NCBI GenBank assembly: GCA_902784615.1 | Contig: CACZVN010000006.1 | Span: 1-64,000 of the forward strand | Direction of reading: 5' to 3' | Length of the DNA: 64,000 bases | DNA from: an uncultured Prevotellaceae bacterium | GTDB lineage: Bacteria; Bacteroidota; Bacteroidia; Bacteroidales; Bacteroidaceae | Shown here: positions 43,951 to 51,674 of the stretch, one piece after another | Position numbering within the stretch: position 1 is the first letter of the stretch | Layout of the letters: each line of letters starts with the position of its first letter | Notes under the pieces: generated by a model | What the model was told of the DNA's origin: nothing | Database searches by the model: none | The model's input: only the letters and a program-made list of their open reading frames with translations | Position numbers and translations under genes: made by a program

Positions 43951-44223
43951 GACAAAGATACGAAATAAAACAATACGTTTCTCGAAAATCCCAAACCCAG
44001 GATAAACCTAAAATCAAGTACCTTCGTTATGGGCCACGGTTTAAGGGGTTGGATAATAAGGACTCCTTTTTGAAAATTAAGGACTCCTTAATTTCCGAAA
44101 AGGGCTCCTTAATTTCCGAAAAGGACTCCTTAATTTTTCGTTCTTAGGTTGGGTCCGAAAATATAGGTTTATCCTGAGTCTGAACTTTTCGGAAAATGAA
44201 ACGAAATATTGTGTAACTTTGCC
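43951..44223. mobile_element. MITE-like element with about 60-nt terminal inverted repeats and outward promoters
   Basis: The outer 60 bases at each end are inverted repeats matching at about 40 positions without gaps. The inner 13 are perfect: CAGGATAAACCTA (43998-44010) and TAGGTTTATCCTG (44164-44176). Each end carries an outward -7 box at the same distance (37 bases) from the 13-mer: TATCTTTG on minus (43960-43953) and TAACTTTG on plus (44214-44221). The interior holds 21-bp tandem repeats and no convincing gene. No target duplication was identified. Confidence 0.55.
44058..44141. repeat. Four tandem 21-bp repeats
   Basis: Units start at 44058, 44079, 44100 and 44121, with consensus AAGGACTCCTTAATTTCCGA plus A. 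Each unit contains the small palindrome AAGGACTCCTT-like core (AAGGA/TCCTT). If translated on the plus strand it would give KDSLISE heptads, but the enclosing frame (TTG 43941 to 44147) looks non-coding. Confidence 0.85.
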
Positions 44224-44242
44224 GCAGAAAAAACAAGATATA

Positions 44243-44274
44243 TTTGGAACTTAACGAAAAAAATCATATATTTG
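44243..44274 (+). promoter_or_regulatory. Promoter of the AlkZ-related gene
   Basis: TTTG at 44243-44246 and TATATTTG at 44267-44274 with a 20-base spacer, 18 bases before the ATG at 44292. Confidence 0.75.
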
Positions 44275-44291
44275 CAAACAGAATAAACGTC

Positions 44292-44969
44292 ATGAACATG
44301 AAACAGCGCGAGATATACAGTTGCGCCCAGGTGATGGAACTGATCCAGGAGATCGGTTTCCTGCCTCTGTTGGATAGTGGGATTCACGGCTATTCGGCTG
44401 AGGAGATGGTGACTGACGACTGTCGTTACGTGATGCTGCCTGATGGCGGCTGGGACTGGCCGCTGTGGAAGTGGAAGGGTCCGATCATCACGGATGGCAA
44501 CTGCGTCTATGGCAAGTTCTTCGCTGGTAAGGCGGGCTTCATCAGTAAGGCATGGTGGCCTGACTTCTGTAACTATCGTCGCCACCTGCATCCTGCGCCC
44601 TCAGAGGGTTCTATTGAAGAGACGATCCTGCTCACCTTACAGGAACAGGGGCCGCTGATCACCCGTGAACTGCGTGCTGCCTGTGGGTTTACAGGTCCTA
44701 AGATGCGCAGCCGCTTCGATGGCTACGTCACCCGTCTGCAGATGGCTTGTCGCGTGGTCACGGAGGATTTCGTCTATCCCACAGACAAGCATGGCAATGA
44801 ATACGGCTGGGGCTGGTCGCTGCTCACGACGCCAGAACAGCTCCATGGCCGTGAGGCGTGCCAGTGTCCCCGTACGCCAGAGGCGTCTTTCGATCGGCTC
44901 TTCGCCCATTTCAAGGCCCTTCTTCCTCATGCCTCAGACAAACAGATCTTGAAACTCATCAAAAGTTGA
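44292..44969 (+). CDS. AlkZ-related winged-helix protein
   Basis: 225 residues. Trp-rich N-terminal half (LPDGGWDWPLWKWKGPIITD, SKAWWPDFCNYRR), then ETILLTLQEQGPLITRELRA, a winged-helix-like segment, and KMRSRFDGYVTRLQMACRVV. The pattern resembles the HTH_42/AlkZ DNA glycosylase superfamily, and Bacteroidota homologues are named AlkZ-related. The catalytic QxQ motif of AlkZ is not seen, so glycosylase activity is uncertain. ATG 44298 is an alternative start. The gene abuts the next one with no gap. Confidence 0.6.
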   Translation: MNMKQREIYSCAQVMELIQEIGFLPLLDSGIHGYSAEEMVTDDCRYVMLPDGGWDWPLWKWKGPIITDGNCVYGKFFAGKAGFISKAWWPDFCNYRRHLHPAPSEGSIEETILLTLQEQGPLITRELRAACGFTGPKMRSRFDGYVTRLQMACRVVTEDFVYPTDKHGNEYGWGWSLLTTPEQLHGREACQCPRTPEASFDRLFAHFKALLPHASDKQILKLIKS

Positions 44970-45350
44970 ATGAATATGGAACAGAAAAGGACAACCCCAG
45001 AGCGGATCACGTCGTTAGGGCCGAATGAGATCTTCGTCTTCGGCAGTAATCTGGCAGGTATGCATGGGGGTGGAGCGGCGTGGGTCGCCTACAGGAAGTT
45101 TGGTGCCATCATGGGCCAGGGCGTAGGTCTGCAGGGTCGTAGCTATGGTATTCCCACGATGCAGGGTGGGGTGGAGACCATCAAGCCCTATGTGGATGAA
45201 TTCATCGAGTTTGCCAAGAGCCGTCAGGACCTGACGTTCCTCGTTACCCGCATCGGCTGTGGTATCGCTGGCTTTACGGACGAGGAGATTGCTCCGCTGT
45301 TTGAGAAAGCCCATGAGGTGGCAAATATCGTGCTGCCTCCAGATTGGTAA
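44970..45350 (+). CDS. Macro-like (A1S_2505-type) small protein
   Basis: 126 residues. IFVFGSNLAGMHGGGAAWVA, KFGAIMGQGVGLQGRSYGIP and TRIGCGIAGFTDEEIAPLF are typical of a family often annotated as phage- or plasmid-borne and related in pattern to macro domains, which bind ADP-ribose. Function unknown here. It directly follows the AlkZ-related gene, so the two are probably translated together. Confidence 0.65.
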   Translation: MNMEQKRTTPERITSLGPNEIFVFGSNLAGMHGGGAAWVAYRKFGAIMGQGVGLQGRSYGIPTMQGGVETIKPYVDEFIEFAKSRQDLTFLVTRIGCGIAGFTDEEIAPLFEKAHEVANIVLPPDW

Positions 45351-45362
45351 AGAGATAGAGAG

Positions 45363-46085
45363 ATGAAGAAAGCAATCGTGATAGGCGCCTCTTCGGGCAT
45401 TGGCTATGAGGTGGCGCGTCTGTTGAAGGAAGAGGGGTGGACACTGGGTGTGGCCGCCCGTAGGGAAGATCGTCTGCAACCTTTGAAGCAAGGGGCTGAG
45501 GATCGGGTGAAAACGGCTCAGATTGACGTAACGAAGGAGTCATCCAAAGAAAGTCTTAACCAATTGATAACCAGTATCGGAGGTATGGATCTCTTCTTCT
45601 ATGCTTCAGGTGTCGGACGACAGAACCGTGACCTGACGGAAGACATTGAAATGATGACGGTCCAGACCAATGCCGTGGGCTTTATGAGGATGATTGGTGA
45701 GGCCTATCGCTACTTCGCCGAACATGGAGGTGGGCATATCGCCGCCATCTCGTCGATAGCAGGCACGAAGGGACTGGGACCAGCCCCGTCCTATTCGGCT
45801 ACGAAGGCCATGCAGGCCACCTATCTGCAGGCGCTGGAGCAGTTGGCTCATGCCCAAGGACTGAAGATCTGCTTCACGGATATCCGTCCAGGATTCGTGG
45901 ATACCGATCTGTTGTCGGGTACGCATCATTATCCGATGCTGATGAAGCCCGAGCCAGTGGCAAAGGCCATCGTGAAAGCCGTCCAGCAGAAGAGGCATGT
46001 CTGCATCATCGACTGGAAATGGCGACTTCTGACTGCCCTTTGGCGCAGAATCCCCCGATGGCTCTGGCGTAGATTGAGGCTGTGA
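45363..46085 (+). CDS. Short-chain dehydrogenase/reductase
   Basis: 240 residues, Rossmann fold: GASSGIGYEVARLL nucleotide-binding motif, catalytic Ser in AISSIAG and YSATKAM with Tyr and Lys. Classical SDR; substrate unknown. The C terminus is unusually Trp/Arg-rich (LWRRIPRWLWRRLRL), suggesting membrane contact. It is not a typical FabG, and lies before the promoter of the polyene cluster, so a link to that pathway is possible but unproven. Confidence 0.88.
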   Translation: MKKAIVIGASSGIGYEVARLLKEEGWTLGVAARREDRLQPLKQGAEDRVKTAQIDVTKESSKESLNQLITSIGGMDLFFYASGVGRQNRDLTEDIEMMTVQTNAVGFMRMIGEAYRYFAEHGGGHIAAISSIAGTKGLGPAPSYSATKAMQATYLQALEQLAHAQGLKICFTDIRPGFVDTDLLSGTHHYPMLMKPEPVAKAIVKAVQQKRHVCIIDWKWRLLTALWRRIPRWLWRRLRL

Positions 46086-46125
46086 TAGCAATTTGGGGCG
46101 CGAAATGCAGTTTTTTAATCTTTTT

Positions 46126-46157
46126 TTTGCGCAAGTCAATTATTATGTGTACCTTTG
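46126..46157 (+). promoter_or_regulatory. Promoter of the first polyene-cluster unit
   Basis: TTTG at 46126-46129 and TACCTTTG at 46150-46157 with a 20-base spacer; ATG 49 bases downstream. Confidence 0.8.
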
Positions 46158-46206
46158 CACGCCAATTATGCGTGCGAACTGATTTTTAAGCAAAAAAGAC
46201 AATAAA

Positions 46207-47307
46207 ATGAACTTATCTCCTGCATTAGAGAAAGCTTACACAAAAGAGCACTTGTCGGCCCGCGAGGCACAGGCAAGGGCGGAGTGGATCGCCTGGGGAC
46301 CCATCGTGTTCCAGGCATCAAGACTGATGCTGAAGTTCGGCATCCTCGACATGCTCCGCGACAGTGACAAGGGTATGACCATCGCCGAGGTGGCAGAGAA
46401 GACAGGGCTGTCGGTCTATGCCGTCAAGGTACTGATGGAGGCCTCACTCTGTATCGGAACCGTGATTGTCGATAAGGATAGTGAGCGGTTTGAGTTGGCC
46501 AAGACGGGCTGGTTCCTCATCAACGATCCCGCTACCCGCGTGAACATTGACTTCAACCACGACGTGAACTACGAAGGCTGGTTCCATCTGGAGGAGGCCC
46601 TGAAGGAGGGCAAGCCCGCCGGACTGAAACATTTCGGTGACTGGCCTACGATCTACGAAGGACTCTCCTCGCTGCCCGAGCAGGTGCAGAAGAGTTGGTT
46701 CGGCTTCGATCATTTCTATTCCGACAGTTCCTTCCAGCAGGCGCTGGAGGTGGTGTTCGGCAACAAGCCCAAGACCCTGCTCGACGTCGGTGGCAATACC
46801 GGCCGTTGGGCCATGCAGTGCGTCGGCTATGACAAGGATGTGTGTGTCACGATCATGGATCTGCCGCAGCAGGTGGAGATGATGAAGCAGCAGACGGCAG
46901 GCAAGCCAGGTGCAGACCGCATCGATGCCTATCCCACCGACCTGCTGAACCGCAACAACCCGTTCCCGACGAACAAGCACTATGACGCCATCTGGATGAG
47001 TCAGTTCCTCGACTGCTTTGGTGAGGACGAGATCCAGAGCATCCTGGAGCGTGCTGCCAAGATCATGGATACGGAGAGTCGTGTCTATATCATGGAGACC
47101 CTCTGGGACCGTCAGCGCTTCGAGCCCGCCGCCTTCTGCCTGACGATGACCAGCCTGTATTTCACGGCACTGGCCAATGGCAACAGCAAGATGTATAACA
47201 CCGACGACATGGTGCGCATCATCCGTCAGGCCGGCATGGAGGTGGAGACCATCCACGACAACCTGGGACAGGGCCACTCCATCATCGTATGTAAGGTAAA
47301 AGACTAA
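46207..47307 (+). CDS. SAM-dependent O-methyltransferase family 2 protein
   Basis: 366 residues. N-terminal winged-helix dimerisation part (KFGILDMLRDSDKGMTIAEV), then a Rossmann methyltransferase domain with LLDVGGNTGRWAMQC (SAM loop) and IMDLPQQVEMMK. It resembles plant-type O-methyltransferases and polyketide methylases. As the first gene of the polyene unit it probably methylates the aryl head group or a resorcinol hydroxyl, though the site cannot be told. Confidence 0.85.
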   Translation: MNLSPALEKAYTKEHLSAREAQARAEWIAWGPIVFQASRLMLKFGILDMLRDSDKGMTIAEVAEKTGLSVYAVKVLMEASLCIGTVIVDKDSERFELAKTGWFLINDPATRVNIDFNHDVNYEGWFHLEEALKEGKPAGLKHFGDWPTIYEGLSSLPEQVQKSWFGFDHFYSDSSFQQALEVVFGNKPKTLLDVGGNTGRWAMQCVGYDKDVCVTIMDLPQQVEMMKQQTAGKPGADRIDAYPTDLLNRNNPFPTNKHYDAIWMSQFLDCFGEDEIQSILERAAKIMDTESRVYIMETLWDRQRFEPAAFCLTMTSLYFTALANGNSKMYNTDDMVRIIRQAGMEVETIHDNLGQGHSIIVCKVKD

Positions 47308-47318
47308 ACTAGATAATT

Positions 47319-47561
47319 ATGGAAAGAAAGGAAATTGAAGAGAAGGTCAGGGGAATCCTTATTGACGATCTGGAGATCGACGAAGAGAAGATCGCTCCTG
47401 AGGCCTTGCTGAAAGAGGATATGGGTATCGACAGTCTCGACTTCGTAGATATCCCAGTGATCGTCAAGAGAGAATTCGGCTTTAAGATCAAGTCGGAGGA
47501 GATGGTTGGGGTGAAGACCTTCAGCCAGTTCTGTGACTATATTGAGAGCAAGTTAGCTTAA
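47319..47561 (+). CDS. Acyl carrier protein (polyene cluster, ACP 1)
   Basis: 80 residues, acidic. The phosphopantetheine site is Ser in GIDSLDFVDI. Very close in sequence to ACP 3 at 53825 (shared EIEEKV, LKEDMGIDSLD and FGFKIK), showing duplication within the cluster. It carries the growing chain as a thioester. Confidence 0.93.
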   Translation: MERKEIEEKVRGILIDDLEIDEEKIAPEALLKEDMGIDSLDFVDIPVIVKREFGFKIKSEEMVGVKTFSQFCDYIESKLA

Positions 47562-47565
47562 GGGA

Positions 47566-48480
47566 ATGGCTGAACAGCTGGAACATGGTGAATGGCGCGG
47601 TAATACCGGCGGGATGACCTGGATGCACAGAGTGCTCATCTGGGCGTTTCGCTATATTAACCCCCGGCTTGTCTATGCAGGCATGGCCGTCTTCGTCATT
47701 CCGTTCTATATGCTGTTTGCCCACAAGGGGTACATCTCCATGTACCACTATTTCCGCCTGCGTCAGGGTTATGGTGTGTGGAAGTCGTTCCGCTACGTCT
47801 ATCTGAACCACTACCGCTTCGGACAGATTATCCTCGACCGTTTTGCCGTGTTCGCAGGGAGGGAGTTCCAGTTCGAACTGGAAGGCTATGACAAATACCT
47901 GGAGTTGTGCCACGAGGATTCGGGCTTTATCATCCTGAGTTGTCATGTGGGTAACTACGAACTGGCTGGCTATACCTTCAAGGCGACGGAGAAGCGCTAT
48001 AATGCGCTGGTGTTCCCTGGTGAGGCCAAGGCCGTGATGGAGAATCGTAACAGGGTATTGTCGGAGAACAATATCCACATGATCCCCATGAGCGAGGATA
48101 TGTCGCATATCTTCCTGATCAATGATGCACTGGCCAGCGGTGAGATCGTGAGCATCCCGGGTGACCGTATCTTCGGTTCGCCGCGCTATGTGGAATGTGA
48201 CTTCATGGGCAGTCGCGCCCGTTTCCCCCTTGGGCCGTATATGATGGCCCTGCAAAGGGAGGTGCCGACCATCGCCACCTTTGTGATGAAGGAGTCGGCA
48301 TACCGCTATCAGGTGTATATCAGGCGCATACAGACTGACGACCGTCAGTTTGCCAACCGTACAGAGCAGGCTGCCAATCTCGCCCAGCATTTCGCCAGTG
48401 AGATAGAGGCCATCCTGAAGCAATACCCTGAGCAGTGGTTTAACTATTATGAGTTTTGGAATCATGATGCAGGACAGTGA
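47566..48480 (+). CDS. LpxL/HtrB-like acyltransferase (copy 1)
   Basis: 304 residues. One membrane segment near residue 40 (MAVFVIPFYMLFA), then the HX4E motif in SCHVGNYELAGY and a GDRIFG block, as in lauroyl acyltransferases of lipid A synthesis. In aryl polyene and flexirubin clusters such enzymes transfer the acyl-ACP product to its acceptor. A homologue is at 52902. Its last 17 bases overlap the dehydratase gene. Confidence 0.88.
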   Translation: MAEQLEHGEWRGNTGGMTWMHRVLIWAFRYINPRLVYAGMAVFVIPFYMLFAHKGYISMYHYFRLRQGYGVWKSFRYVYLNHYRFGQIILDRFAVFAGREFQFELEGYDKYLELCHEDSGFIILSCHVGNYELAGYTFKATEKRYNALVFPGEAKAVMENRNRVLSENNIHMIPMSEDMSHIFLINDALASGEIVSIPGDRIFGSPRYVECDFMGSRARFPLGPYMMALQREVPTIATFVMKESAYRYQVYIRRIQTDDRQFANRTEQAANLAQHFASEIEAILKQYPEQWFNYYEFWNHDAGQ

Positions 48481-48916
48481 TGTTAAGAATATCGACGTGC
48501 TGACGCTGTTACCACAGCGGCCGCCGTTTGTGATGATAGACCGTCTGACCCACTACGACGAGGTGGTGACAACGACGTGTTTCACTGTGCGGGAGGATAA
48601 CATCTTCCTGGAGGAGGATGGTGTGCTGAACCCGTGTGCACTGGTAGAGAACATCGCGCAGACCTGTGCCGCCCGTATGGGATACATCAACTTACATGTT
48701 CATGGTGAGCATGTGAAACTGGGGTTCATCGGCAGTGTGAAGCGCTTGCAGGTGATACGTCCGGCCCGACAGGGTGAGGTGCTGACTACCAGCATAGAAG
48801 TGACTCAGGAAATGATGCAGTTGACAATGGTCCTCGCTGAAGTGAAAGTCGGTGACGAGATCATTGCTACAGGAGAGATGAGAATTGCAGAGACAGATAT
48901 AGACGCCATCAATTGA
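48464..48916 (+). CDS. Hotdog-fold 3-hydroxyacyl-ACP dehydratase (ApeP-like, copy 1)
   Basis: About 150 residues. The N-terminal LLPQRPPFVMIDRL and NPCALVENIAQTCAARMGYI are those of ApeP/FabZ-like dehydratases from aryl polyene clusters, which form the double bonds. Paired with copy 2 at 54076. ATG 48464 or 48467 is the likely start; 48449 is also open. Confidence 0.85.
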   Translation: MMQDSDVKNIDVLTLLPQRPPFVMIDRLTHYDEVVTTTCFTVREDNIFLEEDGVLNPCALVENIAQTCAARMGYINLHVHGEHVKLGFIGSVKRLQVIRPARQGEVLTTSIEVTQEMMQLTMVLAEVKVGDEIIATGEMRIAETDIDAIN

Positions 48917-48917
48917 C

Positions 48918-50039
48918 ATGATACGCAGGATTGCAGATAATATCTATTCGCCCCTGGGCTTGACGACGGCAGACAACTATGCCAGCGTCAAGCAGGGTAG
49001 GAGTCGCCTGCGCCGTTATGAAGGTGCGATGGGCCTGCCCAATCCCTTCACGGCCTCGCTGTTCGACTGGGATCAAGTGGAGCGTCTCGACGGCTATACC
49101 CGTTTTGAGACCATTGCCATCCAGTCGGCCCGTCAGGCACTGGCACAGACAACGATCGATCCAGCGTCGCCCCGAGTGCTGTTCGTGCTCTCCACGACGA
49201 AAGGTAATGTCGAACTGTTGGATGCACAGGCAGAGTCGTTCCCTGAGGACAGGGTCCATCTGGGTACTGCTGCCCGTATGGTATCCGCCTATTTCGGCAA
49301 TCCCAACCAGCCCTTGGTGGTCTCCAATGCCTGTATCTCAGGTCTGAGTGCTCAGATCATCGCCATGCGGCTGATAGAGAGTGGTGCCTGTGATACGGCT
49401 GTGGTCATCGGTGCCGACGTGCAGTCGCACTTCATCATCAGTGGTTTCCAGTCGCTAATGGCGTTGTCGCCCATGGAGTGCCGTCCGTTTGATATCGAGC
49501 GGGTGGGACTGAATCTCGGTGAGGCCGCTGCGACGATTATCTATGACAAGGTGGACCAGATAGGGACTGACGAGTGGCAGGCCGTGAGTGGTGCTGTCCG
49601 TAATGATGCCCATCATATCTCCAACCCGTCGCGGACGGGGGAGGGCAGTTACAGGGCTATCCGTGCTGCTTTAGGTGAGATGCCCGCAGAACGGTTGGCG
49701 TTCGTCAATGTGCATGGCACCTCCACACTCTACAACGATGAGATGGAGGCCGTGGCCGTGAATAGGGCAGGGTTGAAGGATGTGCCTGTCAACTCCCTGA
49801 AAGGCTATTATGGTCATACGATGGGAGCCGCAGGTGTGCTGGAGACGATCCTGTCGATGCAGGCCGTCGATGATGGTTGCATCCTGGGCACCCGTGGGTT
49901 CGAGGAACTGGGTGTCTCCAAGGCTGTCCGTGTGTCGGCCCAAAACGAACAGACTGACAAGAGGGCTTTCCTGAAGCTTCTGTCGGGCTTTGGCGGATGT
50001 AATGCCGCCATGCTGTTTGAGAAAGGAGGTGAACGATGA
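48918..50039 (+). CDS. Beta-ketoacyl-ACP synthase (copy 1)
   Basis: 373 residues, thiolase fold. The Cys-His-His set is complete: SNACISGLSAQ, VHGTSTLYNDEME and KGYYGHTMGAAG. It is shorter and more divergent than FabF. Condenses malonyl-ACP with the growing chain. The stop overlaps the next start (ATGA). Confidence 0.9.
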   Translation: MIRRIADNIYSPLGLTTADNYASVKQGRSRLRRYEGAMGLPNPFTASLFDWDQVERLDGYTRFETIAIQSARQALAQTTIDPASPRVLFVLSTTKGNVELLDAQAESFPEDRVHLGTAARMVSAYFGNPNQPLVVSNACISGLSAQIIAMRLIESGACDTAVVIGADVQSHFIISGFQSLMALSPMECRPFDIERVGLNLGEAAATIIYDKVDQIGTDEWQAVSGAVRNDAHHISNPSRTGEGSYRAIRAALGEMPAERLAFVNVHGTSTLYNDEMEAVAVNRAGLKDVPVNSLKGYYGHTMGAAGVLETILSMQAVDDGCILGTRGFEELGVSKAVRVSAQNEQTDKRAFLKLLSGFGGCNAAMLFEKGGER

Positions 50040-50587
50040 CAACCAAGCAATGGGTGAAGATCACACCTGAGCGTGTGGAGTTGAACGGAGAGCTGTTGGC
50101 AACGACGGCCCATGGGGCAGCCCTGCTGACGGAGATTTACCGTGCCCGAATCAATGACTATCCGAAGTTCTTCAAGATGGATGAACTCTGTAAGTTGGGT
50201 TTCATCGCCTCCGAACTGCTCCTGCAGGCAGAAGGTGACCGTCATCAGGACTCGGAAGACCGTGCCGTCATCCTGTTCAACCGCAGCAGTTCCGTGACCA
50301 ACGACCGTAAATATCAGGATACGATCCAGCGGCCAGACGACTATTTCCCAAGTCCTGCCCTGTTCGTCTATACCCTGCCTAATATCGTGACGGGTGAGAT
50401 CGCCATTCGTAACGGCTACTATGGCGAGACCTCTTTCTACGTGCTTGACGCGTATGATGAGGCAACCATCCGTGCCACGGTCGAGGCTTCCTTCCTCGAC
50501 GGTACGACGCAGAGTGCCATCTGTGGCTGGCTCGACTGCGAGGATGCGGATCATTCTGAGGCATCCGTTTATCTGATAGAGAAATAA
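50036..50587 (+). CDS. Half-size ketosynthase-like protein without active-site Cys
   Basis: 183 residues. ILFNRSSSVTNDRKYQDTI and ALFVYTLPNIVTGEIAIRNG match the N-terminal half of thiolase-fold condensing enzymes. The position normally holding the nucleophile reads YGETSFYV, with no Cys, and the C-terminal half with the two His residues is missing. It cannot condense by itself; a structural or chain-length role beside the neighbouring ketosynthase is a guess. Confidence 0.65.
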   Translation: MTTKQWVKITPERVELNGELLATTAHGAALLTEIYRARINDYPKFFKMDELCKLGFIASELLLQAEGDRHQDSEDRAVILFNRSSSVTNDRKYQDTIQRPDDYFPSPALFVYTLPNIVTGEIAIRNGYYGETSFYVLDAYDEATIRATVEASFLDGTTQSAICGWLDCEDADHSEASVYLIEK

Positions 50588-50604
50588 CCAAATTAACAAA
50601 TTAT

Positions 50605-50862
50605 ATGGAAGAATTAGTATTAGAACTGAAAAAGCAGATTATTGAAGTGTTAAACCTGGAGGATGTTCAGCCTGAGGACATCGAGAACGATGCCCCTTTG
50701 TTCGGCTCAGGTCTCGGTCTGGACTCCATTGACGCCCTGGAACTCATCGTTATGATGGAGAAGAACTACGGCATCAAGATCAAGGATCCCTCAGCAGGCA
50801 AGGAGATCTTCAAGTCCATCAATTCGATGGCTGAATTCGTTCAGGCCAACCGCAAAAAGTAA
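50605..50862 (+). CDS. Acyl carrier protein (ACP 2)
   Basis: 85 residues. The Ser site is in GLDSIDALELIVMME. It differs from ACP 1 and ACP 3 and is closer to the ACPs of other aryl polyene loci. Last gene of the first transcription unit, followed by a strong hairpin. Confidence 0.93.
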   Translation: MEELVLELKKQIIEVLNLEDVQPEDIENDAPLFGSGLGLDSIDALELIVMMEKNYGIKIKDPSAGKEIFKSINSMAEFVQANRKK

Positions 50863-50877
50863 TTTTGCGCACACGAT

Positions 50878-50918
50878 GACAGCCCCCGGCGAAAGAATGC
50901 TTTACGCCGGGGGCTGTC
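50878..50918 (+). terminator. Hairpin terminator dividing the polyene cluster
   Basis: A 14-bp perfect stem GACAGCCCCCGGCG/CGCCGGGGGCTGTC with a 13-base loop, followed by a short T-rich stretch. It ends the first unit. The gap 50863-51002 also contains the promoter of the second. Confidence 0.85.
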
Positions 50919-50968
50919 TTTATGTGAAGTTTTTTGCAATTAGCTTCTTTTATTTCATAAAAAAGTAG

Positions 50969-50976
50969 TACTTTTG
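50969..50976 (+). promoter_or_regulatory. -7 element of the second polyene-cluster unit
   Basis: TACTTTTG followed by CACC, 26 bases before the ATG of the UpxY-type gene. A TTTTTTG lies 32 bases upstream, which is further than usual. Confidence 0.6.
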
Positions 50977-51002
50977 CACCCGAATTTGGGAAAAATCCAT
51001 TC

Positions 51003-51674
51003 ATGGGCACATTGTCTAATGTAAAAACTCGCGGAGGCGAGGCCAATCCTCCAAGCGCCGGACTTGCCTCCGACGCCCTCCCCGAAGCCACAAGTTCGCA
51101 AAACGGGGTGTCGGTAAAATATGTGCCAGACCCAAACAAAAGTTGGTATGTGTTTCGTGTTTCCTATGGAAGAGTGGAGAAAGCATCAGACTATCTCGTG
51201 GAAGACGGAACCTATACATACGCAGCCCAACATTACGTGCAGAAGTTAGTGAATGGAAGACGGAAAAAAGTCTTGGAGTATCTGATTCCCAATTTGTTGT
51301 TTGCCTACACCACGGCAGAGAAGGCGGAGGAATATGTCAAAAGGACGCCTGTCATGTCTTATCTGTCTTATTACTATAACCATTTCGAGTTGAACGGTGA
51401 TAATCAGAATCCCCCTCTGATCGTTTCTAATTCTGAAATGATCAACTTCATCAGGGCAACGGTCAGCAAGAGTGAGCATATCCTATTTGTCAAACCCTCA
51501 CAGTGCCATTACAAGGATGGTGACAGGGTCCGGGTGATAGATGGGCTGTTCTGTGGTGTCGAAGGCAGGGTCGCCAGGGTTTCCGGGCAGCAGAGGGTGA
51601 TTGTCTCCTTGTCAAAAGTGGGACTGGTCTCTACAGCCTATATACCAACGGCTTTTATTGAGAAGAAATTATGA
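51003..51674 (+). CDS. UpxY-type NusG paralogue (transcription antiterminator)
   Basis: 223 residues. NGN domain from about residue 45 (KSWYVFRVSYGRVEKASDYL) and a C-terminal KOW-like segment (GDRVRVIDGLFCGVEGRVAR). UpxY proteins antiterminate capsule operons of Bacteroides; NusG paralogues also drive long natural-product operons. It leads a run of about 13 kb that continues beyond the window. The first 40 residues are an extension encoded partly by an imperfect palindrome (51032-51072). The stop overlaps the next ketosynthase start. Confidence 0.85.
   Translation: MGTLSNVKTRGGEANPPSAGLASDALPEATSSQNGVSVKYVPDPNKSWYVFRVSYGRVEKASDYLVEDGTYTYAAQHYVQKLVNGRRKKVLEYLIPNLLFAYTTAEKAEEYVKRTPVMSYLSYYYNHFELNGDNQNPPLIVSNSEMINFIRATVSKSEHILFVKPSQCHYKDGDRVRVIDGLFCGVEGRVARVSGQQRVIVSLSKVGLVSTAYIPTAFIEKKL
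51032..51072. repeat. Imperfect palindrome in the 5' end of the UpxY gene
   Basis: CGGAGGCGAGGCC (51032-51044) and GGACTTGCCTCCG (51060-51072) are complementary at 11 of 13 positions around a 15-base loop. Read in frame as part of an N-terminal extension not needed for the NGN fold; alternatively a leader hairpin within the coding region. Confidence 0.55.

Noticed and set aside
44058..44141. Possible CRISPR array
   Set aside because: The 21-bp units are directly adjacent with no unique spacers, and no cas genes are present.
43941..44147. 68-codon frame containing the KDSLISE heptads
   Set aside because: It starts with TTG within the reverse-strand promoter box of the inverted-repeat element and consists largely of tandem repeats, so I treat it as non-coding.
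45363..46085. FabG ketoreductase for the polyene cluster
   Set aside because: The SDR lacks the FabG-type pattern, has an unusual basic C terminus, and lies upstream of the cluster's promoter.
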